A DNA stretch of 64,000 nucleotides from Terrimonas sp937888905 (GTDB lineage Bacteria; Bacteroidota; Bacteroidia; Chitinophagales; Chitinophagaceae): the NCBI GenBank assembly GCA_937888905.1, contig CALATA010000021.1, positions 1 to 64,000 of the forward strand, given 5' to 3'. The notes beneath the pieces are model-generated. The model was not told the origin of the DNA and searched no databases. It saw nothing but the letters and a program-made list of their open reading frames with translations. Shown here piece after piece: positions 9,044 to 17,824 of this stretch. The stretch's first letter is position 1. Each line of letters starts with the position of its first letter. Position numbers and translations under genes: made by a program.

Positions 9044-10058
9044 TCGGAATATCCAGTCCGTTAATAATCTGCCGGATCACTTCTTCCTCTGTTACTCCTT
9101 CCATTTCTTTATCGGGTGCCAGGATAATGCGATGGCGCAACACAGGCACGGCCACTTCGAGGATATCTTCCGGGGTTACGAAATCGCGGCCCGCCATTGC
9201 AGCTATTGCCTTGGAAGCGTTCATAATCGCCAGCGATGCACGCGGAGAAGCCCCGAGATAAATGGATTTATGATTTCTTGTCTGATGAATAAGCTTTGCG
9301 ATAAAGATCAGCAGCTTTTCTTCGATCAGCAATTCTTTGATTTGTTTGCGCAGCGCAACGATCTTGCTGCCATGCAGTACCGGTTTTACCACATCATCCA
9401 CAACGGTATTGCCCATGTGATGAAAGCGTGTAAGAATGCTGAGTTCCTCCTGTTCGGTAGGATAAGGCACTACAATCTTGAAAAGAAAACGGTCGAGTTG
9501 CGCTTCGGGAAGACGATAAGTCCCCTCCTGTTCAACCGGGTTTTGCGTGGCCAGTACCATGAACGGTGCTTCCATTGGATAAGAACGGCCATCGACAGTC
9601 GCCTGTCTTTCTTCCATGATCTCCAGCAGGGCCGCCTGTGTTTTTGCCGGGGCGCGATTGATCTCGTCTACCAGCACGATGTTGCCGAAAACAGGTCCTC
9701 TTTTGAATTCAAAAGATGCTTCACGCGGATTGAACACGGGTGTACCGATAACGTCGGAAGGCATGAGGTCTGGTGTAAATTGCACGCGGGCAAACCGCGC
9801 ATCGACACTGCGCGCTACGAGTTTAGCCGCCAATGTTTTTGCCACACCGGGTACCCCTTCGATCAATACGTGACCATCGGCCAGCAATGCCGCAAGAATG
9901 AGTTTCACCATATCATCCTGCCCTACAATTATTTTCTGCACTTCGCTGCGGATGGCCATCACAGCACCGTTCAGTTCACTCAGGTCTGTACGGTTTTCAA
10001 AGAGCTGATCCTGCAATTGAGGCTGCTCCTGCTGTTGGTCTTGATATTGTTCTTCCAT
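9039..10058 (-). CDS. MoxR-family AAA+ ATPase
   Basis: A 339-residue MoxR ATPase. It has Walker A GVPGVAKT near residue 70, Walker B VLVDEINRAPAKTQAALLEIMEE near 125, sensor-1 ATQNPVEQEGTYRLPEAQLDRF near 165, and a C-terminal lid. The N terminus has a Gln-rich stretch (residues 4-18). MoxR proteins act as chaperones maturing partner proteins with vWA domains; the DUF58 product downstream is the expected partner. It sits in the run SpoIIM-DUF4129-DUF4350-MoxR-DUF58. The stop codon is formed by the adjacent heptad array. Confidence 0.94.
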   Translation of the reverse strand: MEEQYQDQQQEQPQLQDQLFENRTDLSELNGAVMAIRSEVQKIIVGQDDMVKLILAALLADGHVLIEGVPGVAKTLAAKLVARSVDARFARVQFTPDLMPSDVIGTPVFNPREASFEFKRGPVFGNIVLVDEINRAPAKTQAALLEIMEERQATVDGRSYPMEAPFMVLATQNPVEQEGTYRLPEAQLDRFLFKIVVPYPTEQEELSILTRFHHMGNTVVDDVVKPVLHGSKIVALRKQIKELLIEEKLLIFIAKLIHQTRNHKSIYLGASPRASLAIMNASKAIAAMAGRDFVTPEDILEVAVPVLRHRIILAPDKEMEGVTEEEVIRQIINGLDIPR

Positions 10059-10081
10059 AAACGTAGTTTACTTATTCAGTA

Positions 10082-11329
10082 TTAAGCCTGCTGGTAAAAT
10101 TTCTCCAGCCGGCGGTAATAGGTTTCCAGTTGTTTGTCGTTTACCGACACGTTCGACTGCAGCCTTACGGCGGTGTCGATGATTGGGCGCACCTCTTCTT
10201 CTGCCACACCGGTACGCTCCACTACCTGTTGTATAAATTCATCATTCAGCAATCCGGTTGCCAGTTGGTAACGGCTGCGCAGGTGTTCCAGGAAATAAGC
10301 CGTCATCTTGCGTGCCAGGTTGGTATGGTCTCCTTTTTCAAAATAAAGGCGTCCGACAGTTTTTACAAAATCGAGAGAATCGTTGCGGAGTGGCGGCTGA
10401 GCAGGAATCGAGCGCTGGCGGCGGCGCATACCGAGTATAACATACAACAATAAAAATCCTGCGGCGATCAGCAAGGCCGCGAGCAGCTCGCGGTTTTTCG
10501 CCATGCTGGAAAACCAGTTATTGCTTTTTGATTCATTCTGATCTTTCGGACGGTTGTTAAGAAAATATTCATCCCACACTACATGTGTTACGTTGGGATT
10601 GATAACGGACAATGCTCTTTCGTAATAATTGATATTACCTGGCTGCAACAGGAAATAATTGGAGAAGGACAGCGGCGAAAGATGGATATACAGGTTGCCT
10701 TTACCGGCTTTCAGGTGAATGAAATTCACCTTGCCTTCGTGACCGCGGCCAAGTGGTGTGGCCAGGGTTGTGTCAATGGGGTCAAAATATCCCTCCATTC
10801 TTTTTCCCTTATAACTGTATTGCCCTGACCAGGGTGTTACCAGCGATTCGGTCATGCCATCGGCCGCCAGATCGTTGTTGTTGAACCAGGAAATATCGGC
10901 ATAATCTACATCGAGCCGTGCATAAGAAGAAACCGATGAAGAAATCGCCAGCGTACTGATGAATACATCGTTGCCATTTTCCGCGAAGCGTACCAGGTTC
11001 CTGAATTCATACTGCGAAGCCATTACACGCGGAGAGAAAATAATGACTGCCTGATCCGATCCGAAGAACGCAATCGAATCCCACTGACCGGGCTGGTCGG
11101 CAGAAGTGGTGATATTGGCTTTGGGAAAAAGATCCGCTAATCGTTCATAAGCGACATACAGGCCATAAGGCTTTTTATCATTTTTGCGCAGCGTAACCTG
11201 GTTATCGGCCTTCGACCATTTCTTTCCGCCATTGGAAGATTTGCCGGCTGAATTGCCCGGTGAAACCACCAGTAACCCGATCGCAACGATCAGCACCAAA
11301 CCAAATATGACCGGTAATGCTCGTTTCAT
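10082..11329 (-). CDS. DUF4350 domain membrane protein
   Basis: A 415-residue protein with an N-terminal membrane helix (residues 5-25), a long extracytoplasmic DUF4350 domain with a GATase-like fold (NDKKPYGLYVAYERLADLFP to LLQPGNINYYERALS), a second helix at about 285-305 followed by RRRQR, and a cytoplasmic helical tail. The family is a standard companion of MoxR/DUF58 clusters; its biochemical role is unknown. The start lies 3 bases after the DUF4129 stop, so the two are cotranscribed. Confidence 0.82.
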   Translation of the reverse strand: MKRALPVIFGLVLIVAIGLLVVSPGNSAGKSSNGGKKWSKADNQVTLRKNDKKPYGLYVAYERLADLFPKANITTSADQPGQWDSIAFFGSDQAVIIFSPRVMASQYEFRNLVRFAENGNDVFISTLAISSSVSSYARLDVDYADISWFNNNDLAADGMTESLVTPWSGQYSYKGKRMEGYFDPIDTTLATPLGRGHEGKVNFIHLKAGKGNLYIHLSPLSFSNYFLLQPGNINYYERALSVINPNVTHVVWDEYFLNNRPKDQNESKSNNWFSSMAKNRELLAALLIAAGFLLLYVILGMRRRQRSIPAQPPLRNDSLDFVKTVGRLYFEKGDHTNLARKMTAYFLEHLRSRYQLATGLLNDEFIQQVVERTGVAEEEVRPIIDTAVRLQSNVSVNDKQLETYYRRLEKFYQQA

Positions 11330-11332
11330 TTT

Positions 11333-12205
11333 TTAGATTTTCGCCCCCAGCTTTTCAAATTCATTACGGATGGTTGTGAAGATCTGCTCGCTTACGGGAA
11401 ATTGTCCATACCAGCTATATTCGTAGTGGCGTGTCACTCTGAAGAAATCGTTATACAGCGGCGTTTTATAAAGCTGTGCGAGATAATCGGAGTTGGTGCT
11501 TTCCTGCCGGTAATGTATCCGTCCCTTGTCGGCCAGTTGTTTCAGCAGGCTGAGATAAAGCAGACGAACAGCCAGGCGGTAATTACCTGCGGAGATGGCT
11601 TTATCCAGTTCACGCTGATAAGGGATTTTGAAAATATCCTCCGGCATCTCCTCCATCTCCGGCGCACCCGTATTTTTCATTTTTCGGTTGCGCTGGAACA
11701 GCCGGATGTTGCTGTTGCTGAGGTACCAGATTACCAATGCACCGAAACCGCCAATGATCAGCAGCCAAAGTAAGGCATTCATTCCCCCTCCGGAACTGCC
11801 GGAATCACCGGAACGCTTATCGGAGCGACTTGAGCGGGAAGATGATTTATCCTGTTCGGCTTTTTCTTTCTTTTGTTCTTCTTTCCTGTCTGCTGAATCC
11901 GGAGCAACGTCGATATACCAGAAGCTTTTATCGCCTTTCAGTTTGTTCAATGCAGTAGGTGAAACTTTGCGCAGATCACGTGTATCCGGACCACCGCCGT
12001 GCGGTTGTAGCCAGCGATAGGTAAAATCACTTTCATCAGCTTCTTCGGGGTCAGCAATCTCCTCAACAGTGATTTCCTGCTTTACGACGGTGTCAATTTC
12101 ATAATCCTGCGCCTCGCCTTTTTGAGAAAAGCCGGCTATCAGCGCTGCAAAAAAAATCGTCCGCAGGCAGGCAGTACTGGAAATAAATGAATGTGAAACC
12201 TTCAC
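11333..12205 (-). CDS. DUF4129 domain protein with signal peptide
   Basis: A 290-residue protein: signal peptide (to about residue 32, FSQKGEAQ), an extracytoplasmic part with a Lys/Glu/Ser-rich low-complexity stretch (about 105-135), one membrane helix (about 142-162) and a cytoplasmic C-terminal DUF4129 domain (AGNYRLAVRLLYLSLLKQLADKG). DUF4129 domains regularly occur with MoxR, DUF58 and DUF4350. The start is GTG, and the preceding gene's TAA stop is directly followed by this GTG, indicating tight translational coupling. Confidence 0.82.
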   Translation of the reverse strand: MKVSHSFISSTACLRTIFFAALIAGFSQKGEAQDYEIDTVVKQEITVEEIADPEEADESDFTYRWLQPHGGGPDTRDLRKVSPTALNKLKGDKSFWYIDVAPDSADRKEEQKKEKAEQDKSSSRSSRSDKRSGDSGSSGGGMNALLWLLIIGGFGALVIWYLSNSNIRLFQRNRKMKNTGAPEMEEMPEDIFKIPYQRELDKAISAGNYRLAVRLLYLSLLKQLADKGRIHYRQESTNSDYLAQLYKTPLYNDFFRVTRHYEYSWYGQFPVSEQIFTTIRNEFEKLGAKI

Positions 12206-13168
12206 TTAGATCTCCTCCCGTTTGATCCCGAGTCTGCGACGCAGCAAAATGGGATAGATGATAAAATACCAGATTACAAATATGGCCGATACAATAGTGA
12301 TGCCGGTAGTGAGATACGAATATTTCTGATAAAGTCGTGTGAACGTACTTTCAAACAAGGCTGCTCCGGCGAACACGGGCATCAGCCCGATCATGATCTT
12401 CATGCCGTCTTTGGCCCCTCGCCTGAATGCCTGCATACGGGTGAGTGTGCCGGGAAAAAGAAAACTCGTTCCCATTACCAGGCCCGCTGCGCCGGCCACC
12501 ACGATGCCCGTCATCTCTAACGTGCCGTGGACAAAAACAACCATCCAGAAGTCGGTACCATAGCCATGTGCTGCAAAAAACTGATCGAAAATGCCCAGCA
12601 TGACGGTGTTCTGTGCCAGGAAAAATAAAGTCGGTAATCCGAAAAACAATCCCGAGATAAACATGATCAGCGCAATCTTATAATTGTGGCTCATGAAATA
12701 AATGAACATCATGAATGGATTGCCCCCTTCGTAAATACCGAAAGGATTTCCCGAGTAAATATTGTCCAGCGTTTCTTCCACATACCCATCGCCGAAGAAG
12801 TCGCGGGCAACCTGGGTATCCTGCCCGGAAATAAAATAACCGATGCTGAAGAATACGAGAGAGAATATAAATGAAAATAGCAGGTAGCGATGATGTTTGG
12901 CAATGGTCAGCGGCACATCGTATTTCCAGAAACGCCACAGGCGATTGCCTTCTTCTTTGCGGTTGTGATAAATATCCAGGTAAATGCGGGAGGCCTGCTT
13001 GTTGAGATAGCCGGTTACTTTTCCTGAAGGATAAAAAGTTTTTGCGTAAGCAAGGTCTTCAACGAGTTGAGTGAAATCGCTGGCCATTTCGTCGGGGTTA
13101 TCCGACGGCATGTGCTGGTTGCGGAGCCAGCGGTCCTTGTTTTTTTTGATAAATAATGCTTCACGCAC
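12206..13168 (-). CDS. Stage II sporulation protein M-like membrane protein (SpoIIM/DUF95)
   Basis: A 320-residue polytopic protein of the SpoIIM/DUF95 family, with five or six helices from about residue 95 on and the family pattern FFVHGTLEMTGIVVAGAAGLVMG near residue 215. I place the start at a GTG at 13168 (V-R-E-A-L-F-I-K-K-N-K-D-R-W), because related proteins begin MREALFIKxNKxRW; a longer ATG start at 13261 would read through heptad repeats. In non-sporulating Bacteroidota the gene belongs to the MoxR/DUF58/RDD neighbourhood. It is first in the minus-strand operon. Confidence 0.85.
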   Translation of the reverse strand: MREALFIKKNKDRWLRNQHMPSDNPDEMASDFTQLVEDLAYAKTFYPSGKVTGYLNKQASRIYLDIYHNRKEEGNRLWRFWKYDVPLTIAKHHRYLLFSFIFSLVFFSIGYFISGQDTQVARDFFGDGYVEETLDNIYSGNPFGIYEGGNPFMMFIYFMSHNYKIALIMFISGLFFGLPTLFFLAQNTVMLGIFDQFFAAHGYGTDFWMVVFVHGTLEMTGIVVAGAAGLVMGTSFLFPGTLTRMQAFRRGAKDGMKIMIGLMPVFAGAALFESTFTRLYQKYSYLTTGITIVSAIFVIWYFIIYPILLRRRLGIKREEI

Positions 13169-13209
13169 GGGCGGCTCGGTTTTGGTTTGTAAAATAATGC
13201 TTTTTGCGG

Positions 13210-13378
13210 GAATCGTCAATCGTGAATCGTGAATCGTCAATGGTGAATCGTGAATCGTCAATATGGGCTGCTTTACCTACCACCTATAACCTATTACCCT
13301 AAACCTTATACCTTCCACCTTACACCTTTCACCAAAACTTACTACTTATTACTTAAAACTTACTACTTATAACTAAAT
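13210..13378. repeat. Heptamer-phased intergenic array
   Basis: Composite array between the divergent SpoIIM and RDD genes. GTGAATC/GTCAATC heptads cover 13210-13262. Then from 13275 come ACCTATA, ACCTTAT, ACCTTCC, ACCTTAC and ACCTTTC, then ACTTACT, ACTTATT, ACTTAAA and ACTTATA in strict 7-bp phase. The last heptad merges into the TAAATTTG promoter element of the RDD gene. Confidence 0.9.
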
Positions 13379-13381
13379 TTG
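13374..13381 (+). promoter_or_regulatory. Putative -7 element (TAAATTTG) for the RDD gene
   Basis: Exact TAnnTTTG match ending 3 bases before the ATG at 13385. If used, the transcript would be leaderless or nearly so. Confidence 0.5.
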
Positions 13382-13384
13382 GCC

Positions 13385-14194
13385 ATGGCTGTCATCAAAG
13401 TCCCCACCAGTTTCAACATCGATGTTGAATTTGAGATTCCGGAATTTTATCGCCGGCTGGTAGCTCTTTTAATTGATTGGGCGCTGATCGTACTGTATTT
13501 TATTCTCGCTACTTATCTGCTAAGCGACTATGCCAGGGAAGCGATGTTTGATGACGAAGAATACTTCACCCTGCAGGCGCTCTGGACTGCGATGATGGTG
13601 CCGCCGCTGCTCTATTTCCCTTTAATGGAAATAACTACCAACGGTCGCAGTGCAGGCAAAGCCGTTATGCATTTACGGGTGATCAATGAAAACGGCGGCA
13701 AGCCTAATATCGGCCAGTTCATGATCCGCTGGCTCCTGCGTGATATCTGGTTTGTGTTGCTGCTGTTTTTTGCCTTCAGCATCGGTCAGAGTGACTTCAA
13801 AGCGATTGGCTATTTTATCCTGATCGCATCCATCATTTATTTTATTGCGGAAGTTGTATTTGTGGCGGCATCCGCCAAAGGCCAGCGGCTGGGCGATATG
13901 CTGGCACATACGATCATTGTACAAACCAATGCGCGTGGAAACATTGAGGACACCGTATTCCAGGAAGTGGAATCAACTTATCAGCCCGCTTATCCGCAGA
14001 TCATGCAACTCAGCGACCGCGACATCAATGCCATCAAAAGCATTCTCACCTCCGCCAGAAGGAAAAATGATTTTGACCTGGCCGCCAATGCAGCCGACCG
14101 GATCAAAACCCATCTGAAGATCGAAACGTCGATGTCGCCGTTCGATTTCCTGGAAATCTTATTGAAGGATTACAATTACCTTTCTACGAGATAA
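13385..14194 (+). CDS. RDD family membrane protein
   Basis: A 269-residue protein with an RDD domain. The Arg of FYRRLVALLIDW (about residue 24) and the Asp 8 residues later are the family's signature polar residues inside the first helix pair; further helices follow at about 60-80, 115-135 and 140-165. NGRSAGKAVMHLRV is the conserved cytoplasmic loop. The C-terminal 70 residues are soluble and helical. RDD proteins are linked to ion exchange or act as scaffolds, with function unproven in this clade. It is divergent from the SpoIIM operon and functionally associated with it by conserved neighbourhood. ATG at 13385 preferred over the TTG two codons earlier. Confidence 0.87.
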   Translation: MAVIKVPTSFNIDVEFEIPEFYRRLVALLIDWALIVLYFILATYLLSDYAREAMFDDEEYFTLQALWTAMMVPPLLYFPLMEITTNGRSAGKAVMHLRVINENGGKPNIGQFMIRWLLRDIWFVLLLFFAFSIGQSDFKAIGYFILIASIIYFIAEVVFVAASAKGQRLGDMLAHTIIVQTNARGNIEDTVFQEVESTYQPAYPQIMQLSDRDINAIKSILTSARRKNDFDLAANAADRIKTHLKIETSMSPFDFLEILLKDYNYLSTR

Positions 14195-14199
14195 TTTTA

Positions 14200-14643
14200 T
14201 CAGAGGGCTACCAGCAAGGCCAGCAACATAAAACCGACAAAAATACAGAGTAATACACCGATGATCTTGAAATAGGATGCAAGATTGCCGAGTCCTGTTG
14301 TTATCAGCGCCTGGTTATTGGAATCAATGCCCTGTTTTGTTTTGCGGGCAAAACCTGACAGGAAATAAATCAGTACGCCCCATATCGCCAGAGTGATCAC
14401 CGTTTGCAAAATTAATCCTCCCATAGAAGGTTCGGGCACACGAAAAGTATTGGCACTAAACCCTTCCATTTCCCTTTTCAATTCCGCGGCTTTGCCGTAA
14501 GTAACAAAACTTGCAATCAGGGAAAAAAGCACATTAATGCCCATTACGACGGCGGCTGTTCCTGCTACCACGGCAAATGAACGAAGCGACAGACGCACTT
14601 TATCGTCGAGCGGTTTATCGGATATGTCAAAAATGCTATTCAT
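14200..14643 (-). CDS. Small membrane protein, DUF5362-like (copy 2)
   Basis: A 147-residue protein with four predicted helices: about residues 24-50, 76-98, and two close together at 112-147. It ends ...LLCIFVGFMLLALLVAL. It matches what I recall of DUF5362-type Bacteroidota membrane proteins, but the assignment is by style only. It lies 9 bases downstream of a similar 145-residue protein, and both share a pattern of helix pair, FLSGFARKTKQGIDSNNQALITTGLGNLASYFKIIGVLL and a hydrophobic end, so the two probably arose by tandem duplication. The function is unknown. Confidence 0.7.
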   Translation of the reverse strand: MNSIFDISDKPLDDKVRLSLRSFAVVAGTAAVVMGINVLFSLIASFVTYGKAAELKREMEGFSANTFRVPEPSMGGLILQTVITLAIWGVLIYFLSGFARKTKQGIDSNNQALITTGLGNLASYFKIIGVLLCIFVGFMLLALLVAL

Positions 14644-14652
14644 GGTGGAGGT

Positions 14653-15090
14653 TTAAAAAATGTTGATGATTGAACCGATGATGGACAGCACGCCCAGGGT
14701 AATACTGATGGAAAAAAATATGCGCATAAAACGGAAACCGTTGGCCAGCGCATTGCTGTCGCTGGCGGCCAATCCGTCTTTCAGGAATCTCGCTCCCCGC
14801 AGTAAAAAATAAAGCCATACGCCCATGATGAGCACGGCCAACAGTACTACGGTGATCACCATTCCCCAGCCCTCACTTGCGCTCAATCCGGGAATGATCG
14901 TTTCCTGTGAAGCCGCACCGTGACCGGCCACTACGATGAGCGCGGCGATGCCCAACATGCCCAGGACAAGAAAAGCAATGATCCGCGACCATTGAACAAT
15001 AGCGGCAATGTGTTGCTGTGCTACCGGGTCCAACTGTACATCAAACAGCGAGGGACTTTCTTTTTCGTTGTTGAATAGTTCGTCTGCCAT
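14653..15090 (-). CDS. Small membrane protein, DUF5362-like (copy 1)
   Basis: A 145-residue protein with four hydrophobic segments (about 34-57, 76-96 and a hairpin 118-145). The central FLLRGARFLKDGLAASDSNALANGFRFMRIFFSISITLGVL aligns with the equivalent part of the gene that follows it. The acidic N terminus (MADELFNNEKESPSLFD) should be cytoplasmic. Cotranscription with the next gene is likely (9-bp gap). No catalytic residues are evident; the two could form a heteromeric membrane complex. Confidence 0.7.
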   Translation of the reverse strand: MADELFNNEKESPSLFDVQLDPVAQQHIAAIVQWSRIIAFLVLGMLGIAALIVVAGHGAASQETIIPGLSASEGWGMVITVVLLAVLIMGVWLYFLLRGARFLKDGLAASDSNALANGFRFMRIFFSISITLGVLSIIGSIINIF

Positions 15091-15095
15091 GTTGA

Positions 15096-15187
15096 GGTTA
15101 TAAGTTTTAAGTATTAAGTTTTAAGTATTGGTTCGTGTCTTCACGAACCAAAGTGGCCATTCACAATTAATTGACAATTCACTCTCA
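15096..15187. repeat. Heptad array - palindrome - heptad array element
   Basis: GTTATAA/GTTTTAA/GTATTAA heptads (15096-15127) run straight into the hairpin TTGGTTCGTG-TCTT-CACGAACCAA (15128-15151), followed by TTCACAATTAATTGACAATTCAC words up to the proS stop. Same composite layout as at 55331 and 57318. Confidence 0.85.
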
Positions 15188-15188
15188 C

Positions 15189-16667
15189 TCAATACGCTCT
15201 TGCAAACAGCACACGCTGCGTAGACGGTTTGCCGGTGAGGATGCACACCCCTTCTTCCTGCGGATTGTCCAGCGGAATACAGCGGATCGTGGCTTTTGTT
15301 TTTTCCTTGATAGCCTGTTCGGTTTCGTCGGTTCCATCCCAATGCGCGGCAATGAATCCACCCTTTTCGTCCAGCAATTTTACAAATTCTTCCATAGAAT
15401 TTGCAGGCGTGATATGTTCTTCCTGGTAGGCTTTTGCTTTGCGGAACATTGCGTGCTGAATATCAAGCAGCAGGCTGTCTACGTGTTGGGCAATGCCTTC
15501 CAGGCTGATGGTTTGTTTTTCGCGGGTATCGCGGCGGGCGATCTCCACCATATTTTTTTCCAGGTCGCGGGCGCCGAGTGCGAGCCGCACGGGCACCCCT
15601 TTCTTCTCGTATTCGGCAAATTTCCAACCCGGGCGGTTGTTGTCGTTGTTGTCGTATTTCACCCGCACGCCGAGGCGTTTAAGATCGGCCACTATCTCAT
15701 CGGCTTTTGCATCGATCAGGGCTTTCTGTTCATCGCCTTTGTAGATCGGCACGATCACTACCTGCAGCGGAGCAAGGCGCGGAGGCAGTACGAGTCCTTC
15801 ATCATCGCTGTGCGCCATTACCAGGGCACCGATCAGGCGCGTACTTACACCCCAACTGGTAGCCCATACGTACTCGAGTTGATTTTCGCGGTTGGCGAAT
15901 TTGACGTCGAATGCTTTGGCAAAATTCTGTCCGAGAAAATGCGAGGTGCCTGCCTGCAGGGCTTTGCCGTCCTGCATAAGGGCCTCGATACAGTAAGTAT
16001 CTTCCGCACCGGCGAAACGTTCACCCGGTGTCTTGACACCGCGTATCACGGGCAATGCCATGTATTCCTCTACGAAAGTGGAGTACACTTTCAGCATCTG
16101 GCGTGTTTCTTCGATGGCTTCGTCTTTGGTAGCGTGTGCCGTATGCCCTTCCTGCCACAGGAACTCAGCCGTACGGAGGAAAAGACGGGTGCGCATTTCC
16201 CAGCGCACCACGTTGGCCCACTGGTTCACGAGAATCGGCAGGTCGCGGTGCGACTGTATCCATCCTTTGTAAGTGCTCCAGATAATGGCTTCGCTGGTAG
16301 GCCTTACGACCAGTTCCTCTTCCAGTTTGGCTTCGGGATCGACGATCAGTTTGCCCTTGTTGTCAGGATCGGTTTTGAGGCGATAGTGCGTAACGATGGC
16401 GCACTCCTTGGCAAAACCTTCGGCATTTTTCTCTTCGGCTTCAAAAAGGCTTTTGGGAACGAACAACGGGAAGTAGGCGTTTACGTGACCGGTATCTTTG
16501 AACATGCGGTCCAGCACGTCGCGCATGTTTTCCCACAGGGCAAATCCATACGGCTTAATGACCATACATCCGCGTACGGCTGAATGATCGGCCAAATCCG
16601 CCTTCACCACAATGTCATTATACCATTGGGAGTAGTCCTGCTCCCTGGAAGTGATTTCTTTGCTCAT
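15189..16667 (-). CDS. proS: Proline--tRNA ligase (short, eukaryote/archaeon-like type)
   Basis: A 492-residue class II synthetase. Motif 2 is VRWEMRTRLFLRTAEFLWQEGHTAH (about residues 150-175), with the TSEA loop RPTSEAIIW near 120, and motif 3 follows (GVSTRLIGALVMAHSDDEGLVLPP near 280). There is no bacterial INS editing domain; this is the type 3 ProRS usual in Bacteroidota. The anticodon-binding domain covers about 290-400. It charges tRNA-Pro. Confidence 0.96.
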   Translation of the reverse strand: MSKEITSREQDYSQWYNDIVVKADLADHSAVRGCMVIKPYGFALWENMRDVLDRMFKDTGHVNAYFPLFVPKSLFEAEEKNAEGFAKECAIVTHYRLKTDPDNKGKLIVDPEAKLEEELVVRPTSEAIIWSTYKGWIQSHRDLPILVNQWANVVRWEMRTRLFLRTAEFLWQEGHTAHATKDEAIEETRQMLKVYSTFVEEYMALPVIRGVKTPGERFAGAEDTYCIEALMQDGKALQAGTSHFLGQNFAKAFDVKFANRENQLEYVWATSWGVSTRLIGALVMAHSDDEGLVLPPRLAPLQVVIVPIYKGDEQKALIDAKADEIVADLKRLGVRVKYDNNDNNRPGWKFAEYEKKGVPVRLALGARDLEKNMVEIARRDTREKQTISLEGIAQHVDSLLLDIQHAMFRKAKAYQEEHITPANSMEEFVKLLDEKGGFIAAHWDGTDETEQAIKEKTKATIRCIPLDNPQEEGVCILTGKPSTQRVLFARAY

Positions 16668-16842
16668 AAGAAGCTATATGCTATTTTTTTAATAAAACCG
16701 TCTCTGTACTGCCATAACTAACGGGCGTTCACTTTTTTAACAACCCATTCTCAGTTTTAAAGCAAACTCCGTGTGTTTTTGTCGTAACTTTATCGGGTGA
16801 GGCGCAAAAATAGCTGTTAAAAGCCGAAATCTTGTGCCTGCT

Positions 16843-16877
16843 GGTGGAAATGAGGTTTTTGTTGCAGGATTTCCACC
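16843..16877 (+). promoter_or_regulatory. Hairpin in the leader of the lipoprotein gene
   Basis: Perfect 9-bp inverted repeat GGTGGAAAT ... ATTTCCACC with a 17-nt loop, 28 bases upstream of the ATG at 16906. It may be an RNA stem in the 5' leader or an operator; no known riboswitch core is seen. Confidence 0.4.
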
Positions 16878-16905
16878 GACCGCCTAAACTTTAAAACTAA
16901 GCCGA

Positions 16906-17691
16906 ATGAAACCCTCACTTTTTACCCTTGCAATAGCAACCGTGGTTGCTCTCAGTAGCTGTAGTTCAGCTTATAAAACAGGTCAGACACCGGATGATCT
17001 GTATTTCTCACCTGCCAAAGCTGAGGTACAGGATGAATACGTGAGCACCCCGCGCCAGAATGACCGGTTGTACCAGGGAAGCGATGAATATTATGAAGAC
17101 CGTTTCCTGCGTATGCGCGCCGGCAATCCTTATCGCTGGTCTTACCTCGACGATTATTATTTCTCTTCGCCTTATGGCTATAATGCATTCCGCTATTCCG
17201 ATCCCTGGGGTTGGAACAGTCCATGGAATAACTACTGGAGCTGGAACTACTATTACAATCCTTACTACGGCGGATTCCATCCCGGCTTTTACGGTGGTGG
17301 CGGCTGGGGCTGGGGTGGTTATGGTCCCGGCGTAATCGTAATTGGCGGCAGTAAAGTTCCCCGTGTTTCCCCAAGCCGTCCGATCGCTTTCACACCCAAC
17401 AGTTACTCAACAGGGGGTGGCAACAGCGGACGTTTCTACAACGCGAATAGTAACAATAACAACCGCATGATGAATTCGTACCGTGGCAGCAATTTCCAGG
17501 GGTATAACAATACCAACAGCGGAAACTATCGCAACAACGGGCGCAGTTCCAACAGCAACAGCTACAATAGCAACAACAACTCTCAACCTACGCGCAGCTA
17601 CACACCTTCTTCTTCCAATTCGGGAGGACGGAGCAGCGGTAGCGGATCAAGCGGAAGCGGCGGCGGTGTGAGCAGACCAGGCAGAAGATAA
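16906..17691 (+). CDS. Low-complexity lipoprotein rich in Tyr/Trp/Gly and Asn/Ser
   Basis: A 261-residue protein of unknown function. The N terminus (MKPSLFTLAIATVVALSSCSS) is a lipoprotein signal with LSSC lipobox, Cys at about 19. Three zones follow: a soluble acidic part (20-75), an aromatic-rich zone with many Tyr, Trp and Gly (about 78-145, GGGGWGWGGYGPG), and a Ser/Asn/Gly tail ending SGGGVSRPGRR. Such proteins are common in Chitinophagaceae, without known role; they may be surface or cell-envelope structural proteins. Transcribed in the same direction as the FadL-like gene 133 bp downstream. Confidence 0.75.
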   Translation: MKPSLFTLAIATVVALSSCSSAYKTGQTPDDLYFSPAKAEVQDEYVSTPRQNDRLYQGSDEYYEDRFLRMRAGNPYRWSYLDDYYFSSPYGYNAFRYSDPWGWNSPWNNYWSWNYYYNPYYGGFHPGFYGGGGWGWGGYGPGVIVIGGSKVPRVSPSRPIAFTPNSYSTGGGNSGRFYNANSNNNNRMMNSYRGSNFQGYNNTNSGNYRNNGRSSNSNSYNSNNNSQPTRSYTPSSSNSGGRSSGSGSSGSGGGVSRPGRR

Positions 17692-17824
17692 CAGCACAAA
17701 CACAACCTGCTTAATCTATCATTGAATATACTTGTGACAGGCTTATACGGCACTGTACCTGGCCGGTTATTTGCTGCATACTCCCGACTCGCTGCTTACT
17801 GAAAGGATTTATATCAAAACGATT

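Noticed and set aside
15171..16583. 470-codon open frame opposite proS
   Set aside because: Complementary to the complete ProRS gene with all class II motifs; the antisense product is His/Phe/Val-rich with no domain.
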